Assembly (NCBI RefSeq): GCF_024868665.1
Contig: NC_079902.1
Location: 16,709,154 to 16,773,153, forward strand
From: Triplophysa rosa
Taxonomy: Eukaryota > Chordata > Actinopteri > Cypriniformes > Nemacheilidae
DNA length: 64,000 bases
Direction of reading: 5' to 3'
The notes under the pieces are model-generated. The model saw only the letters and a program-made list of their open reading frames with translations, was not told the DNA's origin and ran no database searches. Position 1 is the stretch's first letter. Each line of letters opens with the position of its first letter. This document shows positions 20,754 through 32,940 of the stretch, in pieces. The translations under genes and the position numbers were made by a program.

Positions 20754-21280
20754 TTCTACAATATACAAAAATTAGCGAAAGAAAGCAAAAAATACTTTGC
20801 CAAAAGTACTCAGTAAGTTTACATGATATTATTGGACTTCTATAGAGACTATTTTACTGCAAAAATGATTCAAATAAAGTTTCTTGTTGTTCATCAGTTT
20901 CATGAGTTATTTATCATGCTTTTCCTACAATCACCTTTAGACCTTGGTTTTATATTAAATGCTTTATCATGTTTACGTGTTTCCTTATAAGTGAACAATG
21001 GTTGATTTGTGTTTGCAGGCTAATGCGTCTGGTGAAGACTGGAGTTATTGCATTATTTATATTGTATTATAATTTATTCCTGTTGTTGTATGGGGTACTC
21101 ATTTGTCATGGAAAATATGTTTTTTTTTCTTTTCTTCTAAAAATACAAAAGCAAAGGTTTGTAATTGACATGTTTTACTCTTAAAATATTGTTAATGAAG
21201 AATCAGTCGAATTCAGACTTCAGATTATATAACAGCAGATCATGATAGTAAAAACAGATTCGCACAAACAGAATCAGAAA

Positions 21281-21326
21281 CTTCCTTCCTTCCTTCCTTC
21301 CTTCCTTCCTTCCTTCCTTCCTTCCT

Positions 21327-21328
<2 letters not shown>
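21281..21328. repeat. (CTTC)12 microsatellite
   Basis: Twelve uninterrupted CTTC units (48 bp), followed by G and then the CT run. Confidence 0.98.

Positions 21329-21329
<1 letters not shown>

Positions 21330-21365
<36 letters not shown>
21330..21365. repeat. (CT)18 microsatellite
   Basis: Eighteen uninterrupted CT units directly beside the CTTC run; together they form an 85-bp pyrimidine tract. Confidence 0.98.
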
Positions 21366-21366
<1 letters not shown>

Positions 21367-21920
21367 ACCCTTCCACCCACTCTTACCCTTAGGCAGTTGT
21401 CTACAGGGTGGACCACAAAGTCTTCACCTGTCACCCTCATTAAGACTCAAACCTAACGTGTCTATGAACCTTAAAATATTATGGTGTTTGTGTATGCGGT
21501 GCTGTTTTTCTTTTATAGTTGACTAACCTGGAATGTGGGCTTGAATATTAAAATAAATCCAATCAACATGTCTCGCTCTCTATCTTATCCACCCAGATCT
21601 CCACCGGTAACCCAAGTTCTTCAACTGGAACAAATGTTGTTATGAAAAGTATTCACCTGCTCTTACAATAAAAATACAAAAGTTTTGACTTCAGCTTTTG
21701 GTTTAGTTTTACTTTGCACATTGAGTCCGAAATTTTCGCATGTTAAAAAATAAATACGACCTTACGTTGTGTCAATCACATTTACACACTGCCTCCGATA
21801 TTTTCGTCCGTCATAAAAAAATTCGGACCGGGTTCGATTTTCTGCGTTTTTCGCATCCGAATCGTTTTCAAATGTGTTTTGGCTATTGTCCCTAATGTAA
21901 ACCTTGTCCGATGTTTGGTG

Positions 21921-21963
21921 CGAGTGTGTGCGCGCACGCGCGCGCCGCGGCGTGTGTGTGTGT
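21921..21963. repeat. Alternating purine-pyrimidine tract (potential Z-DNA)
   Basis: About 43 bases of nearly unbroken GT/GC alternation (GTGTGTGCGCGCACGCGCGC and onward to GTGTGTGTGT) at the point where the transposase gene is interrupted. Confidence 0.8.
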
Positions 21964-21968
21964 CCACA

Positions 21969-22262
21969 CCTTAGACATACTGCCAGTCTCTGTTCAGGAT
22001 CAATTGGTTCACGGAAATTGGTGGTCTTCTTTTTAATATGTGGCCTCAGTATCGCTAGCAAAGCATCAAACTGAGCAACTGACATCCTGAAGTAAATTTT
22101 AAATCGGTCAGGATAATCGCGCAGTTCCATGATAAGGAGGTGGAACTCTCCGTCCTCGTTATGCAACCTCAGGACTGGATGGACCCAATATTTCCTCTTT
22201 ATTTTTCTCTTTTTAAGAAGAGAGAGGACAACAAAATCGTCATCACTGCTTGAAGACTCCAT
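21969..22262 (-). pseudogene. HARBI1-like transposase, N-terminal fragment
   Basis: Starting at ATG 22262 the frame reads MESSSSDDDFVVLSLLKKRK and continues with RKYWVHPVLR, FKIYFRMSVAQFDALLAIL, IDPEQRLAVCLR. This matches the N-terminal domain that precedes the catalytic domain of PIF/Harbinger transposases (RKYWVHP...R..F......FD.LL......I.PEQRLA..LR). After residue 98 the frame enters simple repeat, so the catalytic DDE_Tnp_4 domain is absent. It cannot encode an active transposase. Confidence 0.75.
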
Positions 22263-22327
22263 TTTGTATTGTTTTGCGATTTTTTTCCGCAACGGATTAA
22301 AAAATACGCATCAGACTCAGTGTGCAA

Positions 22328-25300
22328 GGTTTTCTTCCTCAGACAGCACAACTGTTTTAGGAAAAAGCCACTAAATTATGAATTCCTACATTATGTGCCA
22401 TAATCTTTAATGCAACTGTTAAGTTGCTTTAGAATGTGTTTTCCTGTCAGGGATTGTTGAAAATTATGTGAAGGACACTAAACACCCATCTTATTTTCTT
22501 TCTTCATCTAGCACTTTGGTTTGGAATGGATATTTCCTGCTTTGCTTGCGCTGAATCACACCAAAGAATCGGACCATTGATCTCATCAGTTGGCAGACAT
22601 CCCAAGGACAAGAAGCTTAGGAACTCTTAGCAATCTGATTTGTCACCTTAGGTAGCCAGAAAGTCACATTTTTCTTAGACATTACAGTAAGAGGTGAGAA
22701 ACTAACTGGTGGTTTTCAGTATTTAGTATCTGGCAATGCAAGGATAGATCAATAATAAGCCTTGGTGTATTTCTGCTGTCTATTCCAAACTGTAATGGAG
22801 TTCAGTGATAGATGAAGTATAAAGTTCTTTTAAAACATTTCATACTTGAGCCTTTTGAGGTTGGTACTTTAAGTCTATGAAGTCCATCATGTCCTATCTT
22901 CTTCAAGTGAGGAAGTCAGAACGATAAATCATCATTAGAGTCTCTTGTTTTGACAGGTTTTGCATCTTCATAACAGCAATGAGAATCTTGCAGGGCTTGT
23001 ATAGGTATTCGTTGAATCCATAAACTATAAACGTTCACTTACAACAACAAAAAATACAAACCAAACCACAGGCATCCATTTTACTCAGTATACATTAAAA
23101 CCTTGCACAGATACGCCTACCAGCCTGGAATATATACAGATGCTTTGAGAATGTGCTTGGAAGTGTGTATGCAATGATTCATTCTCCCCATAGACAATGT
23201 GTGATGGAGATGATAAATAAGGTTTGTGTTTATCGGGGGTCATTAAAGCCCCACAGGCCTCGTTACAGATAGTGTGCGATCTGTCACACGTGTGCGTGTT
23301 TGTTTGTGTGTTAGTAGGACATGGAGATGAAGATGTGTAGGCATACATTCAGCCAGTCAGGTTATTTGTTTGCATGGATTAAATGTCAGATGCGGAAGTT
23401 GTCACTGTGCGGATGACCTCGTAAGAATGAGAAAAGATATCAGTACAGAGATTCTTATTGTCATGGGAAAATGAAACATATACACAAACAAACACATTTA
23501 GTTTTTCTGGAACTGGGAAAACACCATATAGCTGAACTAATGGAAGACCATTAAAAATTATATAAAAGCTATCTGTCTGATTTGTATTTTTTTAATGTAG
23601 GTCTATTGGTTCTGTCTTGGTCCACCCTGGGGATGCAGTCTGGCTGGACGGCCCTCACCAGGCTGTCTGAAAGCATTAGTTCAGCTCTGCTGCTCGTCGA
23701 CTGCCCCATGTCGGCTTTAGTTACCTGTTTCTAAATGATCAGCCCACCTGAGTTTGACCACAAAAACAAACACACACACCTCTGCTTTACATCTGTAGCT
23801 GTATGAATTCTGCTCAAAGGCTGAGTTAAAAATATATAAACATACATTATTCCTAATGATAAATTAATCTCCAAAACAATAATGATTGATAGGTCATTTA
23901 ATCAGAATTAATGCATGTTACACTGTATCGTGTCTCTAGACCATTTGTGTGATTTCCACATTTATTGGTGTTCATATATAAAATACTAAGAATGTATGAG
24001 ACAGTTGCTGATATCTTGGCAACTTTGAGTATGTGACGTTGAGATTTCTTCTGAATCTCTGAGAGAAATCTCTTAGAGACTCTCTGTAGTCATTTGTGCT
24101 TCATTTACTTTGTTGATGGCTTCGAGAAACTATTAAAATATGAAAGAAATCTCATTTGTTGGGTAAACTTCAGATTTTCCAGTTTTCCATCAAAAAGTAC
24201 TAAGCTCAGAACTAGAGGCGGTTGAACTGTGTTCCATTCTTCAGTCACAGTGGAAGCCCATAGTCATGAGAGAACATTCAGCATCAGCTGTCTGTGTTTG
24301 ACTGTCTGACCTTACGCTCACAGTGTTGTAAGAGTGAAAACCCCATGAACACAGATAGAGAATTAACCTTCCCAAAAGGCTCAATCAGTGACAGGCAGTT
24401 CTGGAATCTAGTCATAACCTTCACAAACTGAAAGGACAAACTCAACACTGAACAGAATGCCCAGAATGTGTCACTTTTGAGGGGTCACTGCTCACATGGC
24501 CAAATGTGGAGGCTTTCTGTCTCACAGCGAGTACTGTGAAAACACTGCAAGCTGAAACATTCTTTAAATTGCACAACATTTAGTCAAGGTCATTGGTTTT
24601 ACCACTTTGGTTGTGTAACCCAAAACGAGAACCATTTTTCTCTTTTATTTAATCCCTGCTGGAGAAAAAAACGCTTAAATCTGGTTAGCTCATTTTTGCT
24701 GGGTTAAGATGATTTAGGTGGTCTCTCAGCCTGATCAAGCTATTGTTAAGCAGGCCTTGTTTTCTAACCTTGACCCAAAGTCTATATAGGCCTTCTGAAC
24801 AGATCAACATTATCAGGTTGGCAAGGCTGGGAGGGAAGCTAACCACCTTACATATTTTTAGCAGGTTCCGCATTTCTCCAGCTTCCCAGGAGAAGTTCCA
24901 ACCTAATTTGGAATTCAGTTTAATTACGAATATTTGGAGGGCTCTAAAATCTTCAATGAATCTTAACAAATAAGTCTTGCTCTCAGCGGTTGCCCCTTAA
25001 GAGCCTGTGTTTTGATTTTGGTGCAAAGCTAACATCTGAATAATAAAAAGCCTCTTAAAACTCAAGTGTGACTGAAAAGCACTAGAAAACAATCTTTATA
25101 TTATTTGCTGCATATTTTTGTACAAAGGTGCCCTGATGAGAGAAAGAGCGAGAGATTGCAGATGTGAATAAAGTCACACCTCAAATGAGGCACGACATCA
25201 TCCGCAGGATGATTAAACAAGTGTTGGAGAAGAGAGAGAGAGAGAAAGAACCGACGGAAATGCCTCAAGAGGAGGCTTGACACCTTGACAGCAGTAATTG

Positions 25301-26413
25301 AACTGAAGCTGTCGCTTCAAAACTCCCTGCTAAAAGTCCAACACAATTACAATTGTTCAGATCACAGGAAGGAGTCTTCTCGGGTCGTCCAATGAGAGTG
25401 CGCCTCTCTCTCTCTGATCCTCTGATTATTTTCTGGCACCAATTAAAACTGGGAACAGAAAGCAAGTGCCCTGCATCCTTACAAAGAAGTGCAATCAAAC
25501 TAATTTAAATAATCTGTCAACAGAACACTATGAGCATTAGATGAACTTTACATTTTTAGTCCTTTGAAGTTATTGTCAGATGACAGTTTACTGTCTTATT
25601 ATCGTATACTAAAATAAACACAATATTCAACACCACGTCCATTTACTTCTCTATTTGTTTGTCTTTGACAGATATAACACAGATGCAGACAGTCAAGTGA
25701 ATCAGGTTTTGGACAGGAGCTTGCCAACCTCCTTTAGTGGAAATGTAAATAGAAAGGATCATTTGTTTTCCCAGTTTAAAAACCCATTCCCTTATAATAA
25801 TTTTCTCCATCAGTTTGTTGTTTTCTTCATATAAGTTAGCTGCTTTTTAGTTGAACAAAACCCTTAAGTGCATTACCATCTGCTGCCAAGATATGGTGCC
25901 GTAGTAGCCTTCAGGGTACAAAACTTAATAAGTTGTGACATTTTTCATATATTTCACTAAAATTAGAATGTGCAAACTGTAGCGTGGTGTAATTTGCCTT
26001 AATATTGTTGAAAATAAAGTAACTTTTTGTGCCATGATATTAACCATTGCCCATAGGCGCAAAGGCTAACTGTGAGTCCAGTTTACACAAAATAATTATT
26101 AAAATAGATTCATTCTAATTATTTATTTTAATAAATTTGTAAACAAAAAGAACAAATTATCATCCAGTACACAACTATCTAAAAAAATAAGGTAATTAAT
26201 AAATGAAGAAAAGCAAAGTTGTAATTTGATTTATATATTTTGAGAACACATCAATGCTTTAAGTGTAAATGCCTCTAAAATCTGCTAATGTGCCACTTCA
26301 TTCATTTGAGAATCTTCTTACCCGAGGCATAAAACTGTCACACGCTGACAGTGGGTTTACCAGAGACTAACACACATAATGATATTGTGTTCTCTTTGTT
26401 GTTTGTTTATATT
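22328..26413. other. Intergenic stretch without genes
   Basis: Four kilobases with no coding exon. Only a short GA run (25226-25246) and a CT run (25405-25416) stand out. Candidate frames are short and lack recognisable domains. Confidence 0.55.
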
Positions 26414-26725
26414 AGTTCCCAAAAATAAAAATTCTGTCATCATTTATTCAGCCTCTTGTCATTTCAAACCTATATGACCTTATTTCTTCTGCAAAACATA
26501 AGATATTTTGAAGAATGTTGTTAACTTACCCCCATTCACATGCGTTGGTTTTGTGTCCACCCAGAGGTAAATGGGGGCCAGTGCTGTTCGGTTACCAACT
26601 TTATTCAAAATATCTTCTATTGTGTTCTGCGAAAGAAAGAAAGCCATAAAGGTTTAAAATGACAGAGATTAGAAAGAGATTAAATGATGACAGAATTGCC
26701 ATTTTTGAGTGAAATATCACTTTAA
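26414..26725. repeat. TTAA-type foldback MITE, family A, near full length
   Basis: Left half contains ATTCTGTCATCATTTATTCA and AAGATATTTTGAAGAATGTTG; right half contains their inverted copies (CAAAATATCTTC, GATTAAATGATGACAGAAT) and ends TGAAATATCACTTTAA. This palindromic family is abundant in cyprinids; other copies here are at 39112, 48930, 50711, 53421 and 57686. Confidence 0.85.
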
Positions 26726-27665
26726 CTCAAATTATAAAGCTGAAAGTATTTTCATTGTTTCAATGACCTAAATGATGTTTGTAGACATTGTTTTGATTGT
26801 ATTAATTTTTTGACTGTCGTTTGCACAATGTGATATATGATCAGCAGGAAGTGACAGATCATGTATGGCTGACTTGATAGTTCCATGTACTGTATATTAC
26901 ATCACAGAGATGCACATGTGGATGTGACCTAAAGTGAGAGAATGCGGCATTTGTGAAATCACAGATGATTTTGATCCAGTTTTATTGTTCTGACCGGCAC
27001 AGCTGCTTTTAAGGCTTTTCAACATGTTCTTGTGTTTTGGTTAATATTCCAGTTGCTATGGAAATGCTCTCACTCGTGTGCATCTATAACTAAAAAAATA
27101 AGTCTCTATAACTTGTGTGTTCCATTTTTCCCCACTAACGTTTCCCTAGTGAACCTTTACGGGTGTGTAACTGACTTAGCAGGCATGACTAAACGGTTTA
27201 AATTCTGCGTGTGTCAGCATGTTAGAGACCAGAGATTTTTCCTCCTAAAAATCATTAGTTCTATTCTGTATAAGTTACACAGAGGTAACAGCTAAAATAT
27301 GCAGGTTCATGTGTTGGTATTGGCCGTTGCGTTGTCACAAACTTCTCCAGCTGTGGGCTTGTGCTAAGCCTTTATTAGGCTGAAAACTGGCTTTAAGAGT
27401 GTTAAAGTCTTGTGTGCATGTGTGTGTGTCTTAGCACTCACAACTTCCTCTCAAGCGCCGCTTCTTTCCGCCTCTTAAATGGATTTCACATCATTATGCT
27501 CATGCCTAGTACCCAGGGCCAAATCAACCAAAAAGAGTTCAGCCATTAAAACGCGACATTTCCACGGCTCTTAAGGCTCTCTTCCCTCATCATTAAAAAG
27601 TCTCTGACTCACACGTACTGACTGATGGATGGTTGCACCCTTCAGGTCACTGCCTTAGCTGTCCT

Positions 27666-28065
27666 CAACACACACACTCACGCATACTTGTTTTTTTTAT
27701 CATGATAAGGGCTTTTCTCATTTTTTATTTTCACTGAGATAATGATATTTTCTATCCTCTAACCCTATTCTTAAACCTTGCCCTCAAACATCTTTCTGCA
27801 TTTTTACATTGTAATTGTCACTCAGATATTGTTTGATAAGTTTATTAAGCTGCTTTCTTTGGCAGGTCCCCATTAAACAAACACACACGTTTACCTATCC
27901 ATCTAAATGGGGACAATTGTTAGACTTCTGTCTTTATGACAGCTAGTTATAAACACTACAACTTCATCCTAACCCATACTCTTACCTACATTTTATAAAC
28001 TGTATTTTATAATCTTTATTTATATTCACATATTTTGATCTCCAAAATGAGGTTTTGCTTAGATT
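27666..28065. repeat. Cyprinid-type GT-associated repeat (reverse orientation, two pieces)
   Basis: Contains ACACACACTCACGCATACTT, CTCTAACCCTATTCTTAAACC, then CAGGTCCCCATTAAACAAACAC and AAATGGGGACAATTG. In reverse complement it resembles 49826-50158. Boundaries approximate. Confidence 0.45.
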
Positions 28066-29589
28066 TGTAAAATACGGTAAAGTAGAGCCCCCCTTGCACG
28101 CTCTATTCAGGCCTCAGGCTTTAGAAAGAAACAATCTTTTCTCGAAAAAAAAAACAGTTTATTTATTTATATTGTGAAACCCTTTGAGGAACCACTGACC
28201 TTAAAACTGACCAACACTCTCTAGAGAGTGAAGGACCCCTGAGGTCACATTATTAATACAGTCAGTCCTAACAAACCACACAGTACTGTTGTTCTTTTGT
28301 GTGGGGGCAAACATCAACAGAGACACGGGCCAGCGTCCAGTCCAAAATAACACTGTCAAAATCGTAAAAAAATGAATAAAAATCTGCCATTTTTTTGTCT
28401 TGATGGTTCCATTATGCTTTATCAATACAGCATCAGAGAGGCAAACCTTCACACAGACTTTCTGAAAGATCACCGAACAGAGAGAAATGTCTCGAATCAT
28501 TCCACACTTTCTTTTATTTTTCTCATGTTTATGATCTCAAGATGAGTAGGTTTGTTCCCCTGAGTGTGTGCCCACACTGTGTGTGTGTGTACGTCACACG
28601 CTGAGGGTACGGGCTCTATGGGGGTGTTAAAGTGGGGCACCATCCAATCCTGCTCCTCGTCCCTACGGCAACTGAGCTGTCAAAGAAAGTTGGGGGAGTG
28701 ATGTGTAGCCCCCATCACCCCTTCACCCCCTCCAGCGCCAACAGAGCCCTCATCCTTCCTTCCCGCTCTAACTCCTTGGGCTGTAGTGTCTATTTGGCTG
28801 TTTGTCTGCACGCAGATGCTTCATGCCCACTCAAAGCACCAGGAAAACGGCATTCTGGGGGATTTACAGGCTTTGAAATCGGCTGTCAAACCGTCACTGT
28901 GAAACATGGAACCATGGAAAATATGTGCCAGGAGAGTCATCCAAGTCTCCCGAGATAAGAATTCACTCAAGGCAGAGGGGAGATGAATTCAGGACCAGCG
29001 AAAGTTTGACATGAAAGCGTGTAAAAATACGGTTGCATGTGTGTGACTAGGACATCAGTATTTCATTTTCCACAGACATTCCACAGGGCAGGACACTTTC
29101 CCCTGAGGAACATAGTATGCGCACACAAACAGTACACCAAACTTGAAGGGATATGATTCATACAGACTCACAAGTGCACTTCAAAACAGACAATTTTAGG
29201 AGTTTCAGAACATCAGCGCTGTGGCCAACGGGAGGACTGGATGGGAATGTGTGGTCAGGTTTGTGAACTTAACATCAGAATTGCTGTGACGTTTCTTTGA
29301 GGGTGTTCAGTACAGCTTGTTTGTATGTATAACGTCATGTGTTTTACTGCACTGTGAAAGGTCAAACCAAGAAAAGAGGAAAACTGAGATTTTGACTTTC
29401 TTACATCATATTGTTTGTATCATAACGTTTTTAAATAAACATCCAGCTGTATTTTTTGTGTTACAAGACCAGCTGATTTATGTTTAACAATCTTTATGAT
29501 TACAATATAAATAACAATAAATAAAAACAATATCAAAAAGCAAGTTTCAACTGTTTATCTGGAATTGAGCAGCAGCTGTAAAAAAAGTG
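28066..29589. other. Intergenic stretch, no feature recognised
   Basis: No exon, RNA gene or repeat with definable ends. A short (GT) run at 28579-28590. Confidence 0.5.
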
Positions 29590-30180
29590 AATTCAACTGT
29601 GTCCGTATACTTCTTTTAGATAGAAAGAAAAGAAAAGTGTACTTTCAGTCTATTTGTTAAGTAGGCCTACTTCTCAGATACTGAGAATATTGTATTTTGT
29701 TGTAAACTAGTTTAAAAGTTTTACCAATGTTACTGTATAAAAGTACATTTTTATAAACTAAAAAGTGTGCCAATTTAGTTCCAAGTACTACTATACTTGT
29801 AAGTAGTAGTATACATAAAGCTGTCAAAGTAGTATACAGTACTGTAAAGTATACCTAAAGTATACTTGAACTTTGCTTAAGTATACTTAATAAAATGTAC
29901 TTTAAATATGTATACTTATTTTTTAACATAAAGTGGCCTATACTTAAATATATACTTGACATTTTCATTACATTTATGCATTTGGCAGACACATTATCCA
30001 AAAAGACTTATAATGCATTATCCAGTTGGTTCTAAGAATGTGCAAACCCTGGGATTGAACCCATGACCTTGGTGTTGCTAAACCCATGCTCTAACCACTG
30101 AGCTACTGGAAAGGCTTGAACTTTGCTTAAGTATACTTAATAAAATGAACTTGATGTATAAGTATACTTATTTGTTGTAC
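29590..30180. repeat. AGTATACTT-rich repeat, interrupted by a SINE
   Basis: The octamer-like motif AGTATACTT and its close variants recur many times between 29780 and 30170. A 33-bp segment starting CTTGAACTTTGCTTAAGTAT is identical at 29865-29897 and 30115-30147, flanking the SINE-bearing block. Confidence 0.65.
29961..30112 (-). mobile_element. tRNA-derived SINE
   Basis: Reading the - strand, the head contains a box A (TAGCTCAGTGG, complement of 30095-30105) and a box B (GGTTCAATCCC, complement of 30051-30061) 33 nt apart, as in tRNA promoters. The 3' part (TTTTTGGATAATGTGTCTGC then CAAATGCATAAATGTAATG) matches the LINE-2-related tail common in teleost SINEs. The cloverleaf is not intact, so it is not a tRNA gene. 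Confidence 0.85.
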
Positions 30181-31330
30181 GGGTAAGCAACTTTGTGATG
30201 TTGTGTTTGCTAGTCAGTGTTGTTTGCTAATGCAATATTGCTCATACTTAGGGTTAGGGATTTAAACAATCCCTAAGCATTAAACTCATGATCCACAAAT
30301 GGATTGTTGAGAAGAGGTGAGCTATTGCTTCTCTAAGCAATTACATTAAAAACATTGAATAAGGGACCTGAGTTAGCAATGAGCTAAACAATCACTCAAA
30401 ACATCTTAGCAACCATAATGTAACCCCCTGGCAACAGCACCCCGAGCATTGTGGCAGTGAGGTTTGCAAGGGCAAACATCACTTGAATTTCCTTACAATG
30501 CGTCAATAAAAACAATTCCATTATATTACAGAGCTTCTCCTCACAAAACACATATAACATAAACACTTAAGAAACAGCTGCAAACCACAGTGTGTCTCTG
30601 TTATCAGAACAGCACCAGGACTGCTTTGCCCCCTCACAGTCCTGCAGCTAAACATGTGCTTATCACTGACGAACATTTAACAACTCACACACTGCTTACC
30701 ACACACACAAACACGCTCTGCTTTCTCTTTCTTTCCCTCTTCCCAGTGCAGGATAGAATGAATTTGAGATTTTCTGAATTAAAGACATGAGGGCATCATT
30801 ACACATTTAGCAGAGCTTTGCAAAGTAGGGCAGAAAATGCAGCGAGATCCCCTCAAGCAAGGACTTCAGGGCAGACGGAGAAAAGAGTAAATCCCAGACC
30901 CTCGCTCCCAGAGAGAGAGAGTGTTAGACGGACGCATGCACTTCTTCAAAAGCGTGTTGAAAAGAAAATCTCCATAGAATTTACCATTCAAGAGGCGGTC
31001 AACTGAAATGCCCGTGTTTACCAAGAGAAGTGGTGTTACAAGGAGAAGCAAAGAAAACAGACACACATCTTGGAAAAAAACAAGCACACACTTGCAAGTG
31101 AGTTGAAAGTACCGTATATTGGCCTCTAATGGAAGAGAAAACAACTCATATTCCCTCTCACACTTGCACACATTTGTTTTAATATCTTCATGGGCATTTT
31201 CCATATATATATTTATATTTACTATTGACATTCAGTATGTGACTGTCCAGTGCAAACAGCCAGTGCAACTTATTGAGCAAACAAACATCAAATGACTTGC
31301 ATTGCCTTGAGACAGCAGAAAACACACACA
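30181..31330. other. Intergenic stretch, no feature recognised
   Basis: No coding or repeat structure I can define. Frames of up to 121 codons on the - strand have no recognisable domain. Confidence 0.5.
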
Positions 31331-31421
31331 CTGCAAAAAATGACTTTCTTACTTAGTCTTTTTTCCTTGTTTTGAAAACAAGAAAAAAAGACTAAGTAAG
31401 AAAGTCGTTTTTGTAGTGCAG
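31331..31421. repeat. Near-perfect 38-bp hairpin (minimal foldback MITE)
   Basis: Left arm 31336-31373 and right arm 31375-31412 pair at 36 of 38 positions around a single G (31374). The outer bases CTGCA...TGCAG extend the symmetry. Resembles the terminal region of a cyprinid CACTGCAAAAAATGA repeat with its interior removed. Confidence 0.85.
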
Positions 31422-31537
31422 GCAGGGAATGCAGGAGTACAAACAATACGGCCAAACACAAGATGGTTTATCTGTGATCCACAGCTCATATGTGCTCTGC
31501 CGAATATGTGAAATGGGAATATTTGCGTCGGTGGGAT

Positions 31538-32940
31538 CAGTGTTGGGGAAAGTTACTTTTAAAAGTAACTAGTTACAATATTGAGTTACTCTATAAAAAA
31601 GTAACTAAATACGGTACTTTGGTACTTTTTGTGGAAAGTAGCTGAAAGTACTTTTTGCGTTACTTTTTCTCACCTAACTGATGCTCATGCTTTTCCAGAC
31701 TTTGCTGTTCTTTAGTGTTTAACACTGTAATGCATTTAACAATCCTATAGCCCATAACACACCTTTATTTTCTTTAAAAAACATTTCAAATATTTCCTGA
31801 CCAGTAGTCCTCCACCTCATCAGAGCTCTGCCTACTGTTGACACTGCTAACTTCGATGTCACTCTCCATATTTATTGTGTTTTGACAGCGCGGCTAGTTG
31901 CACAAGATGGCGCCCTGTGAGCTGGCAGAGTCGTTTCCAGTCGTATATAAATATGTGGGAAAAGGAGGATTTTTGGCCGGCAAATAAGGATGTTTTTTTT
32001 TTTTTAAGTAATATATAAGCGATATGACAGATCCTCTTTGCATTGCTGAGCACTTCGTTGAGCCAAAACAACTCTATAGTGTTATACGAAATTATGATTA
32101 ATCTAATATACAATATATTACTAATATAATATAATATTATTTTGAGGGGAAAATGACATTTAACATATTATGTTGTATATATGCTGGTATTTGGTGAGGA
32201 GACTAACAGATGACAGTTGTTTCCTCTCTTTCTCCCGTGCTCCGCCCACTCCCCAACCCTTCTTCTAACAGTGACCATGCCCATTTAAATCTGCAGATCT
32301 GTCTGTGCGTGCAGCGCCACAAACAGTCGAACGTCAGCTTATGTTTACATTCACGAGGCATGAGACCATTGATTGCTGTTGCGTGTCATGACTTGTGCTA
32401 ATTTCGCGATCTGAAAGTTATCTTCCAAACATGACCAGCATTTGCAGGACAATTGATTGCTGTTGCGACTCGTGACTCGTGCTAATTTCATGATCTGAAA
32501 GTTGTCTATTCAGCATGACCGGGATTTTCAGGCATTTTGTCCATGGTGGCGAGTGCAGCCACACTATAACTCCGCATCTGAGCTCTGGCCTCCCATCGCT
32601 GTGTCAAGGGTTGCCAGATTTGCATAACAAAACGAAGCTGGAACACTGCAGCACTGCAGACATGGCAACACTGCCTATGTCTGACTAGCGACTGTTTCTG
32701 CGCAAGCATGAGCGATCGTGTCTACACTACTTTTAATTCAGAATTTCACTTCTGCAGTTTAAAAAATGTTCATATAAATCAATGATTAGACTGAAAAGTA
32801 ACTCAAGTTACTTGTAAAACAAAGTAACTCGAGTATTGATATGTAAATTTATAAAATAACTGCGTTACACTACTCGTTACTTAAAAAAGTACTCTGATTA
32901 CGTAACGCACGTTACTTGTAACGCATTACCCCCAACACTG
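31538..32940. mobile_element. hAT-type non-autonomous element, 1403 bp
   Basis: Starts CAGTGTTGGGGAAAGTTACT and ends TTACCCCCAACACTG (inverted CAGTGTTGGGG termini). Flanks GGTGGGAT (31530-31537) and GCAGGGAT (32941-32948) match at 6 of 8 positions, a decayed 8-bp duplication. The subterminal regions repeat AAGTAACT many times. Interior has no transposase frame. Confidence 0.75.
32371..32532. repeat. Two tandem 78-bp units inside the hAT element
   Basis: Units 32371-32448 and 32455-32532 both begin GATTGCTGTTGCG, contain GATCTGAAAGTT and GCATGACC or ACATGACC, and end CAGG. Repeat period is 84 bp. Confidence 0.75.

Larger units (their letters stand above)
21714..22327 (-). mobile_element. Internally deleted PIF/Harbinger-type element
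   Basis: 614 bp bounded by inverted repeats TTGCACATTGAGTCCGA (left) and TCAGACTCAGTGTGCAA (right), which pair with two mismatches over about 17 bases. It carries the N-terminal part of a HARBI1-like transposase on the - strand. The rest of the gene, including the DDE catalytic core, is missing and replaced by a GT/GC-rich tract and sub-terminal repeats (CCGATATTTTCG, CCGAAATTTTCG). No clear 3-bp target duplication. Confidence 0.7.

Noticed and set aside
21240..21440. 66-codon Arg/Glu-rich frame
   Set aside because: It is the translation of the CTTC/CT microsatellite on the - strand.
29961..30112. Functional tRNA gene
   Set aside because: Box A and box B are present, but the acceptor stem and cloverleaf are not intact and a LINE-2-like tail follows, so it is a SINE.
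30866..31231. 121-codon frame on the - strand
   Set aside because: No recognisable domain and no splice-flanked continuation.
31331..31421. microRNA precursor
   Set aside because: Near-perfect pairing with a one-base loop is unlike a Dicer/Drosha substrate of the miRNA type; a reduced MITE explains it better.
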